This document shows, piece by piece, positions 25,831 through 34,631 of a stretch of DNA of 64,000 bases. Position 1 is the first letter of the stretch. Each line of letters begins with the position of its first letter. This stretch comes from an uncultured Sphingomonadales bacterium. Lineage in GTDB: Bacteria; Pseudomonadota; Alphaproteobacteria; Sphingomonadales; Sphingomonadaceae. Made by a program: the position numbers and the translations under genes. The notes under the pieces were generated by a model. It was not told where the DNA came from, made no database searches, and saw nothing but the letters and a program-made list of their open reading frames with translations. Where the stretch lies: assembly GCA_903832325.1 (NCBI GenBank), contig CAILBC010000008.1, forward strand, positions 1 through 64,000, in the 5' to 3' direction.

Positions 25831-26922
25831 ATGACCGCGCCAGGGCCCGGCATCGATTGGGACTCGCTGCCGCATGGTGGCGATCTTTATGGCGAGATCC
25901 ACCTTGCCGAAACCGCGCCGCCACCGTCCGGCGCGCCGCCGGTGCCGATCTTTCCCGGGCTGGCGGCCTGCGGCGTGGCTTCGGCGGCGGCGGCCTGGCT
26001 GTCGGACCATTATCATTTCCCGATCATCCTGCTGGGGCTGCTGGTCGGGCTGTCGCTGAATTTCATCGCGCACGATCCGCGCACGCACCGCGGGCTGGAT
26101 TTTGCCTCGCGCACGTGCCTGCGCATGGGGATCGTGCTGCTGGGCCTGCAAGTGACGTTTGCGCAGATCGGTGCGCTGGGCGTGCTGCCGTTCCTGGCGC
26201 TGCTGGCGGTCATGGCCTCGGCCTTTGCGGCCGCGCTGATCGGCGGGCGGATCGCCGGGCAATCGCACTTTGCCAGCATTCTGGCCGGCGGCGCGACCGC
26301 GATCTGCGGCGCCAGTGCGGCGCTCGCGCTGTATGGCGTGATCGGCAAGGACCGGCTGAGCCAGGCGCAATTTGCGCTGACGCTGGTGGGCATTTCGCTG
26401 GCCAGCGCCTTTGCCATGTCGGTCTATCCCACGCTGGCGGCAGAATTGCACCTCAACAACCGGCAGGCCGGGTTCCTGATCGGCGCGTCGATCCATGACG
26501 TGGCGCAGGCAATCGGCGGCGGCTATGCCTTTTCCGATGCTGCCGGCGCCTATGCCACGATCGTGAAGCTGGCGCGGGTTGCGCTCCTTGCGCCGCTGGT
26601 CGCGCTGGCCAGCCTGGCGCTGGGCCAGGGCGAAGCCGGCGGCCCAGCCGGCTCACCCTGGCGGCGGCTCGCGCTGCCCTGGTTCATCACCGCATTCCTG
26701 GGCGTGCTGGCGCTCAACAGCATGGTCACCATCCCGCCGCTGCTTGGGCAGGGGGCGCTGACCGCGTCAAAGGCGCTGCTGCTGCTGGCGGTAACGGCCA
26801 CGGCGATCCGGTCACGCATGGATCTGCTGATGCAAGTCGGCTGGCGCGCGACAGTGCCGGTGCTGACCGCAACGCTCGCCAGCTTTGTCGCGGCGCTGGC
26901 GTTCAGCGTGATCCTGCTGTGA
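25831..26922 (+). CDS. YeiH-type putative sulfite/sulfate exporter
   Basis: The 363-residue membrane protein has about ten helices and the UPF0324/YeiH hallmarks: HFPIILLGLLVGLSLNF, RMGIVLLGLQVTFAQIG, GGATAICGASAALAL and GASIHDVAQAIGGGYAFS. Members of this putative sulfate-exporter family occur next to organosulfonate degradation genes, where they are thought to remove sulfite or sulfate. That fits the sulfite expected from the monooxygenase here. ATG 25831 has AGGGG upstream; ATG 25798 is also in frame. It is divergent from the MFS gene. Confidence 0.85.
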   Translation: MTAPGPGIDWDSLPHGGDLYGEIHLAETAPPPSGAPPVPIFPGLAACGVASAAAAWLSDHYHFPIILLGLLVGLSLNFIAHDPRTHRGLDFASRTCLRMGIVLLGLQVTFAQIGALGVLPFLALLAVMASAFAAALIGGRIAGQSHFASILAGGATAICGASAALALYGVIGKDRLSQAQFALTLVGISLASAFAMSVYPTLAAELHLNNRQAGFLIGASIHDVAQAIGGGYAFSDAAGAYATIVKLARVALLAPLVALASLALGQGEAGGPAGSPWRRLALPWFITAFLGVLALNSMVTIPPLLGQGALTASKALLLLAVTATAIRSRMDLLMQVGWRATVPVLTATLASFVAALAFSVILL

Positions 26923-26963
26923 AAAACCGGCAAGCCGTTACGCATTAATTCCCGAAACCGCGA

Positions 26964-26987
26964 AATTGACCTCGATTTGCGTCATGC
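26964..26987 (+). promoter_or_regulatory. GATTTGCGT box upstream of the AtuA-like/Coq4 operon
   Basis: ATTGAC, then CTC, then GATTTGCGTCATGC lies about 43 bases before the AtuA-like start codon. GATTTGCGTCATGC matches 13 of 14 bases of the minus-strand box at 57231-57244, and ATTGAC plus GATTTGCGT also resembles the boxes at 57013 and 58108 in the steroid cluster. The short core occurs elsewhere in coding DNA by chance, so the link is tentative. Confidence 0.4.
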
Positions 26988-27029
26988 AGCCCGCTATCGT
27001 CCGTTGCACAAAAAAGGGATGGAGCAAGG

Positions 27030-28874
27030 ATGGCCGGTGCGACAGAACGGGGGCCCGTCTATATCGGCGGCGCCAGCGGAGCCCTTAACGACAGCGAAAT
27101 CGCGGTGCCCGGGCTGCTGCGCGCAGACAAGCTGGATTACCTGATTTTCGATTATCTGGGCGAAGCGGCGATGGGGCTGTTTGCGCACCTGAAACGGATG
27201 AATCCGCAAAGCGGGTTCCTGCCCGATTTCGTCGATCTGCACATCGGGCCCTGGCTGACCGAGCTGAAAGCGCGCGGAATCAAGGTCGTGGCCAATGCCG
27301 GGGGGCTCAATCCCGAAGGACTGGCCGCGCTGATCCGTGAACGCGGCCGCGCGCAGGGGATCGAGCTGAAAGTCGCTACCGTTACCGGCGATGATCTGAT
27401 CGACCGCGCCGCCGCGCTGTCGGCCGGCGGGTTGACCGACATGTATGATGGCCGCCCCTTTCCCGCGACGGGCATTTCCAGCCTGCACGTCTATCTGGGC
27501 GCCTTTCCGATTGCCGCCGCGCTCAATGCCGGGGCCGATGTGGTGATCACCGGCCGCGTGGTCGACAGCGCGCTGATCCTGGGGCCGCTGATCCACGAAT
27601 TCGGCTGGGGCCCGGCCGATCATGATCTGCTGGCGGGCGGCACGATGGCCGGGCACTTGCTCGAATGCGGCGCGCAAGTCACCGGCGGCACTTTTACCGA
27701 TTGGCGCGACGTGCCCGACTGGGCCGAAATCGGCTTTCCCATTGGCGAATGCCATGCCGATGGCACCGTGGTGATCACCAAGCCGCCGCAGACCGGCGGG
27801 CTGGTTTCGGTGGGCACGGTCGCCGAACAACTGCTGTATGAAGTGGGCGATCCGCAGGCCTATATCGTGCCCGACGTGGTGTGCGATTTCAGCGGCGTGA
27901 CCATCGACCAGATCGGGCCCGACCGGGTGCGCGTGGCCGGCGCCAAAGGTTATCCGCCGCCGGCCACGCTGAAACTGTGTGCCACGATCGATGCCGGGTG
28001 GCGCTCGATCGCGCTGATCCCGGTCATCGGCATCGACGCCGTGGCCAAGGCAGAGCGCCAGGCCGCCGCGCTGATCCGGCGCTGCACCCGGCTGGTGCGC
28101 GAACGCGGGCTGGGCGATTACACGCGCACGTTTGTCGAAGTGATCGGCACCGAGGCCGGCTATGGCCCGCGCGCGCAGGCGCTGGCCCCGCGCGAAGTGC
28201 TGTTGAAGATCATTGTCGATCACCCGCAGATGGCCGCGGCATTGCTGTTCGGGCGCGAACAGACCACCGCGATCATGAATATGGCGCCGGGCACATCGAT
28301 CGCGCCGATCATCGCCGCGCCGCGCGCGCAACCGCTGACCGACATGGTGTTCGGCCTGATCGGGCGCGACGGGATCGTGCCGCAGGTGGCGATTGACGGC
28401 GTGGCAGTGCCCTTCACCGATCCGGTGGTGCCGGGGTTTGATCCGGCCGCGATCGTGCCCCCTGCCCCGCCCGCCACGCCGGACGCGGGCGCCGATGCAG
28501 TACCTGTGCCGCTGATCCGGCTGGCCTTTGCGCGCAGTGGTGACAAAGGGCGGCTGTTCAACGTGGCGGCAATCGCGCGGGAACCGCGGTTTCTGCCGTG
28601 GATCCGCGCCGCGCTGACCCCGCAGGCAGTGGCCGACTGGTATCGCCACAGCTTTGAACCCGGGGCGCCCGGCCATGTGCTGCGGTATGATGCGCCGGGC
28701 TGCCACGCGGTCAATCTGATCGTCGACGAGGCGCAAGGCGGGGGGATCAACCTGTCACCCCGGCTTGACCCGGCGGCCAAGGGCATGGGTCAGCACTTGC
28801 TGGAATTTCCGGTACCCGTGCCGCCCGCACTGGCGGCTGAACTGGCACACGGGCTTTTGGGAGCCGCAAAATGA
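27030..28874 (+). CDS. AtuA-like protein (DUF1446 plus C-terminal AtuA-like domain)
   Basis: The 614-residue protein begins with the DUF1446 signature VYIGGASGALNDSE and continues DYLIFDYLGEAAM; the C-terminal 110 residues (after a Pro/Ala linker near residue 490) form the AtuA-like ferredoxin-fold domain with ARSGDKGRLFNVAAI. Relatives take part in acyclic terpene catabolism in Pseudomonas (AtuA), but the biochemical function is not settled. GGAG precedes ATG 27030. The next gene, a Coq4 homologue, overlaps by ATGA, so the two products are probably made together. A promoter box resembling those of the steroid operons lies upstream. Confidence 0.82.
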   Translation: MAGATERGPVYIGGASGALNDSEIAVPGLLRADKLDYLIFDYLGEAAMGLFAHLKRMNPQSGFLPDFVDLHIGPWLTELKARGIKVVANAGGLNPEGLAALIRERGRAQGIELKVATVTGDDLIDRAAALSAGGLTDMYDGRPFPATGISSLHVYLGAFPIAAALNAGADVVITGRVVDSALILGPLIHEFGWGPADHDLLAGGTMAGHLLECGAQVTGGTFTDWRDVPDWAEIGFPIGECHADGTVVITKPPQTGGLVSVGTVAEQLLYEVGDPQAYIVPDVVCDFSGVTIDQIGPDRVRVAGAKGYPPPATLKLCATIDAGWRSIALIPVIGIDAVAKAERQAAALIRRCTRLVRERGLGDYTRTFVEVIGTEAGYGPRAQALAPREVLLKIIVDHPQMAAALLFGREQTTAIMNMAPGTSIAPIIAAPRAQPLTDMVFGLIGRDGIVPQVAIDGVAVPFTDPVVPGFDPAAIVPPAPPATPDAGADAVPVPLIRLAFARSGDKGRLFNVAAIAREPRFLPWIRAALTPQAVADWYRHSFEPGAPGHVLRYDAPGCHAVNLIVDEAQGGGINLSPRLDPAAKGMGQHLLEFPVPVPPALAAELAHGLLGAAK

Positions 28875-29689
28875 CCGACCAGACCCCCTATCTCGCGCGT
28901 GGTGGCGAAGCGCGCACCACTGACAGCACCACGCTGATCAGTTCCTCCGCCTATCTCAACGAGCCGCGCCTGCGTGACTGGCTGGCGACGGCGTTTCTGC
29001 GCAAAAGCGGCAAGGATTCGCCGACCACGCACGATGCGTACAAGCTGTATACGATCCTGCGCGACATTTTCGATGTCGACCGGATCGAGGCGCTGTTCAC
29101 CGCCGAACGCAAGCGCTGGCCAGAGCTGGACGCCTGGTTCACCGCGGGGTTTTCGTCGCAATTCACCGTGGATGATCTGCTGGCCAATCCCGAAGGATCG
29201 CTGGGCCACATCTTTGGCCGCTATATCCGCGACAACGGCTTTGAAATCGACATCGTGCCCCGGTTTGAACCGCGCAACCAGTTCGAATACTTTTCGCTGC
29301 GCAGCGGCCAGACGCACGATCTGGAACATATCCTGACCGGCGGCGGGTTCGACATCCTGGGCGAGCTCGTGCCCTATTGGGCGCGGCTTTCCAACCTGCC
29401 GCGCTTTCTCGATCCCGAACTGGTCGGCCTGGTCAATGCCGGGCAAGTGCTGGGCGCGCTGCGATTGATCAGCCGCACCGGGCTGCATTATCACGCGGCG
29501 TTTCCGGCCGCGATGCGCGCGATGCAATGCGGCATGACCGTGGGGCAGCAATCCGGCCCCTATTGGATGCGCCGGTTCGAAGATGCGTTCCACCTGCCGC
29601 TGGAAGACGCCCGCGCCGAACTGGGCGTGGTGGGCGCGGTGGCGTGCGACACGAGCGCGGAATCGCTGTTGTGGCCGGAATATACCTGA
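28871..29689 (+). CDS. Coq4 family protein
   Basis: The 272-residue protein contains the Coq4 metal motif H149-D150-x2-H153-(x11)-E165 (THDLEHILTGGGFDILGE). Coq4 proteins act in ubiquinone synthesis, reported as oxidative decarboxylation at ring C1, and are peripheral membrane proteins. Here the gene is coupled by an ATGA overlap to an AtuA-like gene, not to ubi genes, and lies in a catabolic region. A paralogue adapted to a different hydrophobic substrate is therefore possible. Length and motif are normal for the family. Confidence 0.8.
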   Translation: MTDQTPYLARGGEARTTDSTTLISSSAYLNEPRLRDWLATAFLRKSGKDSPTTHDAYKLYTILRDIFDVDRIEALFTAERKRWPELDAWFTAGFSSQFTVDDLLANPEGSLGHIFGRYIRDNGFEIDIVPRFEPRNQFEYFSLRSGQTHDLEHILTGGGFDILGELVPYWARLSNLPRFLDPELVGLVNAGQVLGALRLISRTGLHYHAAFPAAMRAMQCGMTVGQQSGPYWMRRFEDAFHLPLEDARAELGVVGAVACDTSAESLLWPEYT

Positions 29690-29727
29690 CGGGGCAGGGT
29701 TTCGGGATACCGGGCAAGCCCCCCACA

Positions 29728-29878
29728 CCCCACATCTCGTCGCCCCGGGCCTGACCCGGGGCAAGGCCCCCCACATCTCGTCGCCCCGGGCTTGACCCGG
29801 GGCAAGGCTTGTTTCTTTTTCCGCCGGCAATTCCGAAGCGAAGCCCAGCCCCGGGTCAAGCCCGGGGCGACGAGGTGG
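29728..29878. repeat. three palindromic REP-like copies
   Basis: A unit with core TCGTCGCCCCGGG, then CTTGA or CCTGA, then CCCGGGG occurs directly at about 29728-29767 and 29769-29808 and inverted at about 29848-29878. Each core folds as CCCCGGG paired with CCCGGGG. They sit between the convergent Coq4-like and Sel1-repeat genes and may act as terminators; such GC palindromes are scattered in sphingomonad genomes. A decayed relative is near 31310-31345. Confidence 0.7.
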
Positions 29879-29900
29879 AGGGGCGGTTTTTATCGCCGCG

Positions 29901-31253
29901 TCAGTCGCTTATGGCTTCGTTGGGCAGGTCATCGGCGGCGTTGGTGACCACGGCAAGGTCGGCCTGGGGCGCAAGGCACAAGGGGCGGTGGGTGCTGCGC
30001 ACGCAGGCCTTGGCCAGCGCCAGTTTTGCCTGGGTTGGATCGGCGGGGCCGCCCAGCCCTTTGGTCAGCATGGCCGACAGGGCATAGCAAGCGCCCCGGT
30101 CATGCCCGTTGCACGCCTCGGCAAAGATGGCGCGCGCCTTTGCCGGATCGGGCGCGGCGCCCTCTCCCACCAGAAACGCCCGGCCATAAAGCAGGCAGGC
30201 GTGAAGCTGGCGGCAGATATCGGCGAGAAGGGCCATCCCGCGCGCCGGATCGGGGGCGATGCCGCGCCCGCGCAACAGGCCGAGCGCGCGTTGCTGGCAT
30301 CCCCAATAGGCCCCGGCGCCGGGGCAGGCCCGGGTGTACCAGCCCATCGCCGCTGTGGCATCGGCGGGCCCGTATCGCCCGCTCATCGCGGCATCGCCTA
30401 GCCCGGCGCAGGCCGCAGGATAGGGTTTGTCGCAAGCTTTGGTCAGCGCCTCGATCACCGCCCCGCCGGACACACCCTGCGGATGATTGCGCAGGCCAAG
30501 CAGGCCGGCCCCCAGGCAACCGGTCGCTTCACCGTGCTGGCAGCCCTTGGCATACAAGCTCGCCGCGGCTTCCAGATCGACCGGGCGGCCCTGCCCGTGT
30601 TCGGCGGCATTGGCCAGATTGACGCAAGCCGCACCATCGCCCGCAGCGCAACCCGGCTGGCGCAGCGCCTGTGCCCGGGCCTGCCACTGGCGTGCGACGG
30701 CCGGGTCCGGCCTCCAGAACTGGCCGTTCGAAAAATAAACGCCGAGATTGGCGCAGGCATTGGCATCGCCGCCATCGCAGGCCTTGCTGTCAATCGCGAC
30801 CCCGCGATCGAACCACGCGCGGGCCTGGTCGATATCCTTTGGCGCGGTCCATTTGCCCCGCGCATAGGCATCGCCGGCTTCGATGCAATCGAACGCCATG
30901 CCGCCCATGCAGGCGCGCCGGGTGAGCGCCAGCACTTTGTCCCAGGCCTGGGGCACGCCATTGCCGTTGGCATAGAGCGTGGCCAGATCGCCGCAACTGC
31001 CGCCATCGCCGGCATCGCAGCCACGCTGATAGAACAGGGCGGCGCGCGCGAAATCCTGGGGCACGCCTTCGCCGTTTTCCGCGCTCAGCCCGAGTTCGTG
31101 GCAGGCATCGCCATCCCCTTTGTCGCAAGCGGCCATTTGCCCAGAGGCGGCAGATTCGGCGGCGGGTTGGGCGGCATTGGCAGGAAGCGGGGAAAGGCTG
31201 CACAGCAGAGCCAGCAGCATTGCCGCCAACGGCGAGCGGATAAAACGCAACAT
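29901..31253 (-). CDS. secreted Sel1/TPR-like repeat protein, cysteine-rich
   Basis: The 450-residue protein has a signal peptide (residues 1-28, ending PANAA) and about ten Sel1-like helical repeats of the form ACxxGDxxACxxLG with xGVPQDxxRAxxxYxRGC. Paired cysteines in each repeat suggest disulfide-stapled solenoids as in the Helicobacter Hcp proteins. Such proteins bind other proteins in the periplasm; the partner is unknown. ATG 31253 has AAGAGG upstream. It stands alone between REP-like repeats and the KshA-like gene. Confidence 0.82.
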   Translation of the reverse strand: MLRFIRSPLAAMLLALLCSLSPLPANAAQPAAESAASGQMAACDKGDGDACHELGLSAENGEGVPQDFARAALFYQRGCDAGDGGSCGDLATLYANGNGVPQAWDKVLALTRRACMGGMAFDCIEAGDAYARGKWTAPKDIDQARAWFDRGVAIDSKACDGGDANACANLGVYFSNGQFWRPDPAVARQWQARAQALRQPGCAAGDGAACVNLANAAEHGQGRPVDLEAAASLYAKGCQHGEATGCLGAGLLGLRNHPQGVSGGAVIEALTKACDKPYPAACAGLGDAAMSGRYGPADATAAMGWYTRACPGAGAYWGCQQRALGLLRGRGIAPDPARGMALLADICRQLHACLLYGRAFLVGEGAAPDPAKARAIFAEACNGHDRGACYALSAMLTKGLGGPADPTQAKLALAKACVRSTHRPLCLAPQADLAVVTNAADDLPNEAISD

Positions 31254-31391
31254 GGGGGGCCTCTTGCCGTGGCGCACAGGAACGGTGCGACTTCAACGGC
31301 AAGCCTGGCCCCCGGTCAAGCCCCCAGAGTCAAGCCCCGGGGCCAGGCAATCATGGGGGGGCGATCGCCAGATGCCCCCCTCCTTAGCGTA

Positions 31392-32390
31392 TTACGCGGG
31401 CAGGAATTCGCGGGCATATTCGCGATAGCGCATGATCGGGCCGTCACCGGCGCAGATCAGCGGGCGTTTCAGGTGCTTCTTGAAATTGAGCACTTCGAAA
31501 TCCTGATCGATTTCATCGAGCACGCGCTGGACGAACGCGCCGCCGATCATGTCGTTCATGTCCTTGGACCCGGTGTCGCTGATATACATGCGCACGTGCA
31601 GCTGAAACCGTTCCTTGTCGATCGGGGTGGCCGATACGTTCTGGATAAAGCCGAACCCTTCGCCCAGCACGACATGGCTGACAAAGCTGATGCCCGAAAA
31701 ATTGAACTGCATGTGCTTGATCGGAAACATCTGTTCGTCCGACGGGGCATAATCCACCTGCATGCCCCAGGCGGTGCGGGTGACACCATCGATCTGCGGC
31801 AGGCCAACCGATTTGTGCAGCTGTTCGATATGCGCGGTGTCAAACAGGTTTTCGAACAAGTCGCGGAACGGCGCGCGGCCTTCCTTGCGCTTTTCGGCAT
31901 AGGGAATCCACGTGCGGTCGGCAAAAGTTTCGCGCAAATCCGAAGGATCATAATCGGGCGTGCCGCCGGCCGGGTCCCACCACAGCATTACGGTGCCGGC
32001 AAATTCGCGCGTGTGATACGTTGTCAGCGCGGCCTGCGGCGGGATCACTTTGGTATAGGGGATGGCGGTGCACTTGCCGCTTTTGGCCGAAAACCGCCAT
32101 TTGTGGAACGGGCAGACGATTTCCGCGCCCTGGCCGATATCCTCGATCTTGCCGTCAAAGCTGGCGAAATGGGCGCCCAGATGCGGGCAATAGGCATCGG
32201 CGACATGGGCGGCGCCGTCTTCATCGCGATAGGCGATCAACTGTTCGCCAAAAAACGCCAGCGGCAGCATCGCATCGCCCGTCACATCGCCGCTTTCCGC
32301 CACGACATACCAGCCGCGGGCAAAGCCGGGGGTATCATCGCGCGCGGCCATGGGAATCGGATCGAGGGTGATCGTAGACAGTTCGTTCAT
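31392..32390 (-). CDS. Rieske oxygenase resembling 3-ketosteroid 9-alpha-hydroxylase (KshA-like)
   Basis: The 332-residue oxygenase has Rieske ligands C68-x-H70 (CPHLGAHF) and C93-x2-H96 (CPFHKWRF) and an iron site NLFDTAHIEQLH with D184, H187 and H192. The CPHxG and CPFHxW style and length are those of the KshA group, which hydroxylates the steroid nucleus at C9 so that ring B opens. Substrate assignment rests on this resemblance and on the steroid genes 6-30 kb away; other KshA-like enzymes act on different polycyclic compounds. No KshB reductase gene is adjacent. GGGAG precedes ATG 32390. Confidence 0.75.
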   Translation of the reverse strand: MNELSTITLDPIPMAARDDTPGFARGWYVVAESGDVTGDAMLPLAFFGEQLIAYRDEDGAAHVADAYCPHLGAHFASFDGKIEDIGQGAEIVCPFHKWRFSAKSGKCTAIPYTKVIPPQAALTTYHTREFAGTVMLWWDPAGGTPDYDPSDLRETFADRTWIPYAEKRKEGRAPFRDLFENLFDTAHIEQLHKSVGLPQIDGVTRTAWGMQVDYAPSDEQMFPIKHMQFNFSGISFVSHVVLGEGFGFIQNVSATPIDKERFQLHVRMYISDTGSKDMNDMIGGAFVQRVLDEIDQDFEVLNFKKHLKRPLICAGDGPIMRYREYAREFLPA

Positions 32391-32690
32391 CGCGTTTTCT
32401 CCCGGAACAGTGCCTTGTCGGTCGCAGAGTGGTCACGGGTCGGCCTGGCCCTGCGCCATGCCGGCGCCGCGAAGCCCCCCTGCCCGTTGCTGTGCGCAAG
32501 CTATCATTGAGATGGGTCAAATCGCGCCGGGCCAATGGTGAAACGGATCACCAGATTGGCCGAAGCGGATCATCTGAATGGCTGGTTGCACGATGACGGG
32601 GGTCTGCGCCGGGCGTTTGGCGCGGTATCATGCTCCCACAGGATCACCGGCACGGGCAAAGCGCCGATCGCGACCTGGGGAGAGATCACC
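32391..32690. other. divergent intergenic region without a recognisable gene
   Basis: These 300 bases separate the divergent KshA-like and amidohydrolase genes. An open frame runs in from 32535 ahead of the amidohydrolase start but has no coding character. I saw no strong inverted repeat; promoters for both genes must lie here. Confidence 0.5.
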
Positions 32691-34433
32691 ATGCAGGACA
32701 AATACCTCATCAAGAACGGCACCGTGGTCGATGGCACCGGTGCCCCCGCCTATCACGCCGATGTGCGCGTGCGCGGCAACCGGATTGTCGCCATCGGCCC
32801 CGATATCGAGCCCGAACGCCGCGAACGCGTGATCGACGCCGCCGGCTGCTTCGTCACCCCCGGCTTTATCGAAACGCACAACCATTATGACGCGCCGATG
32901 TGGTGGATGCCCACGCTCGATCCGATGCCCGGCTATGGCGTGACAACCTCGGTCAACGGCAATTGCGGCTTTGCCGCCGCGCCGGTGCACGATGATCCCG
33001 CCGTGCGGCAGGAAATGGTCGAAATCTTCAGCTTCTTTGAAGATATCCCGCAAAAGCCGTTTACCGAACTGCTGCCGTGGGATTGGAAAACCTGGAGCGA
33101 ATACAAGGCTTCGATGATCCGCAATGTGAAAATTCCGGTGAATTATGCCGCCTATGTCGGCCATATTGCGATCCGCCTGGCGGTGATGGGGCTGGATGCC
33201 TGGGAACGCGCCGCCACCCCGGCGGAAATCGCCAGAATGTGCGATCTGCTGGATGATGCGCTGGCCGCCGGCGCGCTCGGCATGTCGAGCAATCTGCTCG
33301 ATCATGACAAGAATGACCGCCCGATCCCCACGCGCAAGGCCGACGATGCCGAATTCGACGCGCTGTTTGCGGTGATCGCGCGCTATCCCGGCACCAGCGT
33401 GCAGGTGATTGTCGATTTCTTCATGCGGCTGGACGGCCTGCCCAATTCCGAACGGATGAGCGCGCTGGCCAAAAAGCACGGCATCCGCATGCAGATCGCC
33501 GGCGGCGTGCCGACGCTGGCATTCCAGGCCTTTGCGATCGAAGGGGCCGAGGCGCTGCACGAACGCAACAAGGCCGAAGGCAACGACGTGTGGCCCGGGT
33601 TCCACGTGATTTCGCCGACCACCATCGTCAGCTTCAATTCGTCGCTGCTGTTTGCGCAATCGAACAATTATGTCTGGGGCGACATGATCCAGACCAAGGG
33701 CGAACCGGCCAAGTTTGCGCTGCTGGAAGATCCCGAATGGCGCGCAAAGGCCCGCGATTCGTGGGAAAAGACGTTCGAAATCTCGCCGGTGAAAAACGCG
33801 AAGGACATCCATTTCCTGGAAAGCGCGACCGGCGTCGGCCCGGTGACGGGCACGCTGCAGGATTACATGGATGTGCACGGGCAGACGCATCCTTCAGACG
33901 CGCTGGCTGACTGGCTGCTGGAAAACGGCACCGATTCGATCATCAAGATCAGCGATTTCGCCAATAACGAGGCCGCGCTGGACAAGCTGCTGACCGATCC
34001 GCAGGCCATCGGCAATCTGTGCGATTCGGGCGCGCACGGGCAGATGTTTTGCGGCGTGGGCGACAATGTGCTGTTTCTCACCCGCTATGTGCGCGATCGC
34101 CAGCAGCTGAGCATCGAACAGGGTATCGAATACCTGACCGGGCGGATCGCGCGCCATTTCAACATGGTCGATCGCGGCACGCTGAAAGTGGGGCAAAAGG
34201 CCGATATCGTGGTGTTTGACCTTAACGAGATCGAGCGCCGGCCCGAAGAAAAGGCCTGGGACGTGCCCGATGGCGAAGGCGGCCGCACCTATCGCTACAC
34301 CCGCCAGGCCGCGCCGATGCGCCTGACCATGGTCAATGGCGTGCCGACATTCGACCGCGGCGCCTATACCGGCGCCTTCCCCGGCGATTATATCGGCCCC
34401 GATGTGCCGCACATGGCCGAGGCCGCGGAATAA
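32691..34433 (+). CDS. amidohydrolase family protein (N-acyl-D-amino-acid deacylase-like)
   Basis: The 580-residue metal hydrolase has a short N-terminal beta-sandwich with IKNGTVVDGTGAPAYHADVRV, then the metal motif PGFIETHNHYD (HxH) and a C-terminal GTLKVGQKADIVVFD, placing it in the D-aminoacylase/dihydroorotase-like branch. It would cleave an amide or cyclic amide. ATG 32691 follows GGGGAGAG. The large insert between 400 and 470 is typical of long sphingomonad and actinobacterial members whose substrates are unknown. It diverges from the KshA-like gene and is followed by a strong terminator. Confidence 0.82.
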   Translation: MQDKYLIKNGTVVDGTGAPAYHADVRVRGNRIVAIGPDIEPERRERVIDAAGCFVTPGFIETHNHYDAPMWWMPTLDPMPGYGVTTSVNGNCGFAAAPVHDDPAVRQEMVEIFSFFEDIPQKPFTELLPWDWKTWSEYKASMIRNVKIPVNYAAYVGHIAIRLAVMGLDAWERAATPAEIARMCDLLDDALAAGALGMSSNLLDHDKNDRPIPTRKADDAEFDALFAVIARYPGTSVQVIVDFFMRLDGLPNSERMSALAKKHGIRMQIAGGVPTLAFQAFAIEGAEALHERNKAEGNDVWPGFHVISPTTIVSFNSSLLFAQSNNYVWGDMIQTKGEPAKFALLEDPEWRAKARDSWEKTFEISPVKNAKDIHFLESATGVGPVTGTLQDYMDVHGQTHPSDALADWLLENGTDSIIKISDFANNEAALDKLLTDPQAIGNLCDSGAHGQMFCGVGDNVLFLTRYVRDRQQLSIEQGIEYLTGRIARHFNMVDRGTLKVGQKADIVVFDLNEIERRPEEKAWDVPDGEGGRTYRYTRQAAPMRLTMVNGVPTFDRGAYTGAFPGDYIGPDVPHMAEAAE

Positions 34434-34445
34434 TACCCCGCCCCC

Positions 34446-34484
34446 GCCCCCCGCGCGCAGGCTGCGCGGGGGGCGGCTTTTCCG
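34446..34484 (+). terminator. rho-independent terminator after the amidohydrolase gene
   Basis: GCCCCCCGCGC (34446-34456), a seven-base loop, and GCGCGGGGGGC (34464-34474) make a perfect 11-bp GC stem followed by GGCTTTT. It begins 13 bases after the stop codon. Confidence 0.8.
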
Positions 34485-34512
34485 CACGGCGGCGCGATCC
34501 CTTTTCCCGCAG

Positions 34513-34557
34513 GAAAGCCCGGAACGAGAAAGCCCGGCACGAGAAAGCCCGGCACGA
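34513..34557. repeat. three 15-bp tandem repeats
   Basis: GAAAGCCCGGMACGA occurs three times head to tail (34513, 34528, 34543); only the first copy differs, by one base. The array lies between the terminator and the monooxygenase promoter and has no evident coding role. Confidence 0.75.
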
Positions 34558-34586
34558 GAACTGGCTTTTCATCCCGCAGCTTGTGA

Positions 34587-34604
34587 TGTAAGCGCACACT
34601 TACA
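34587..34604. promoter_or_regulatory. 18-bp palindromic operator upstream of the Baeyer-Villiger monooxygenase
   Basis: TGTAAG-CGCACA-CTTACA is a perfect 6-bp inverted repeat with a 6-base spacer, 28 bases before the monooxygenase start codon. Size and position fit a TetR-family operator. No regulator gene is adjacent, so the binder must be encoded elsewhere. Confidence 0.6.
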
Positions 34605-34631
34605 AATACGGCGCGGGAGAGACGGGCGGTC

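Noticed and set aside
32535..32690. Amidohydrolase start at 32535
   Set aside because: The extra 52 residues show no family similarity, and ATG 32691 has a ribosome binding site and fits the normal N-terminus.
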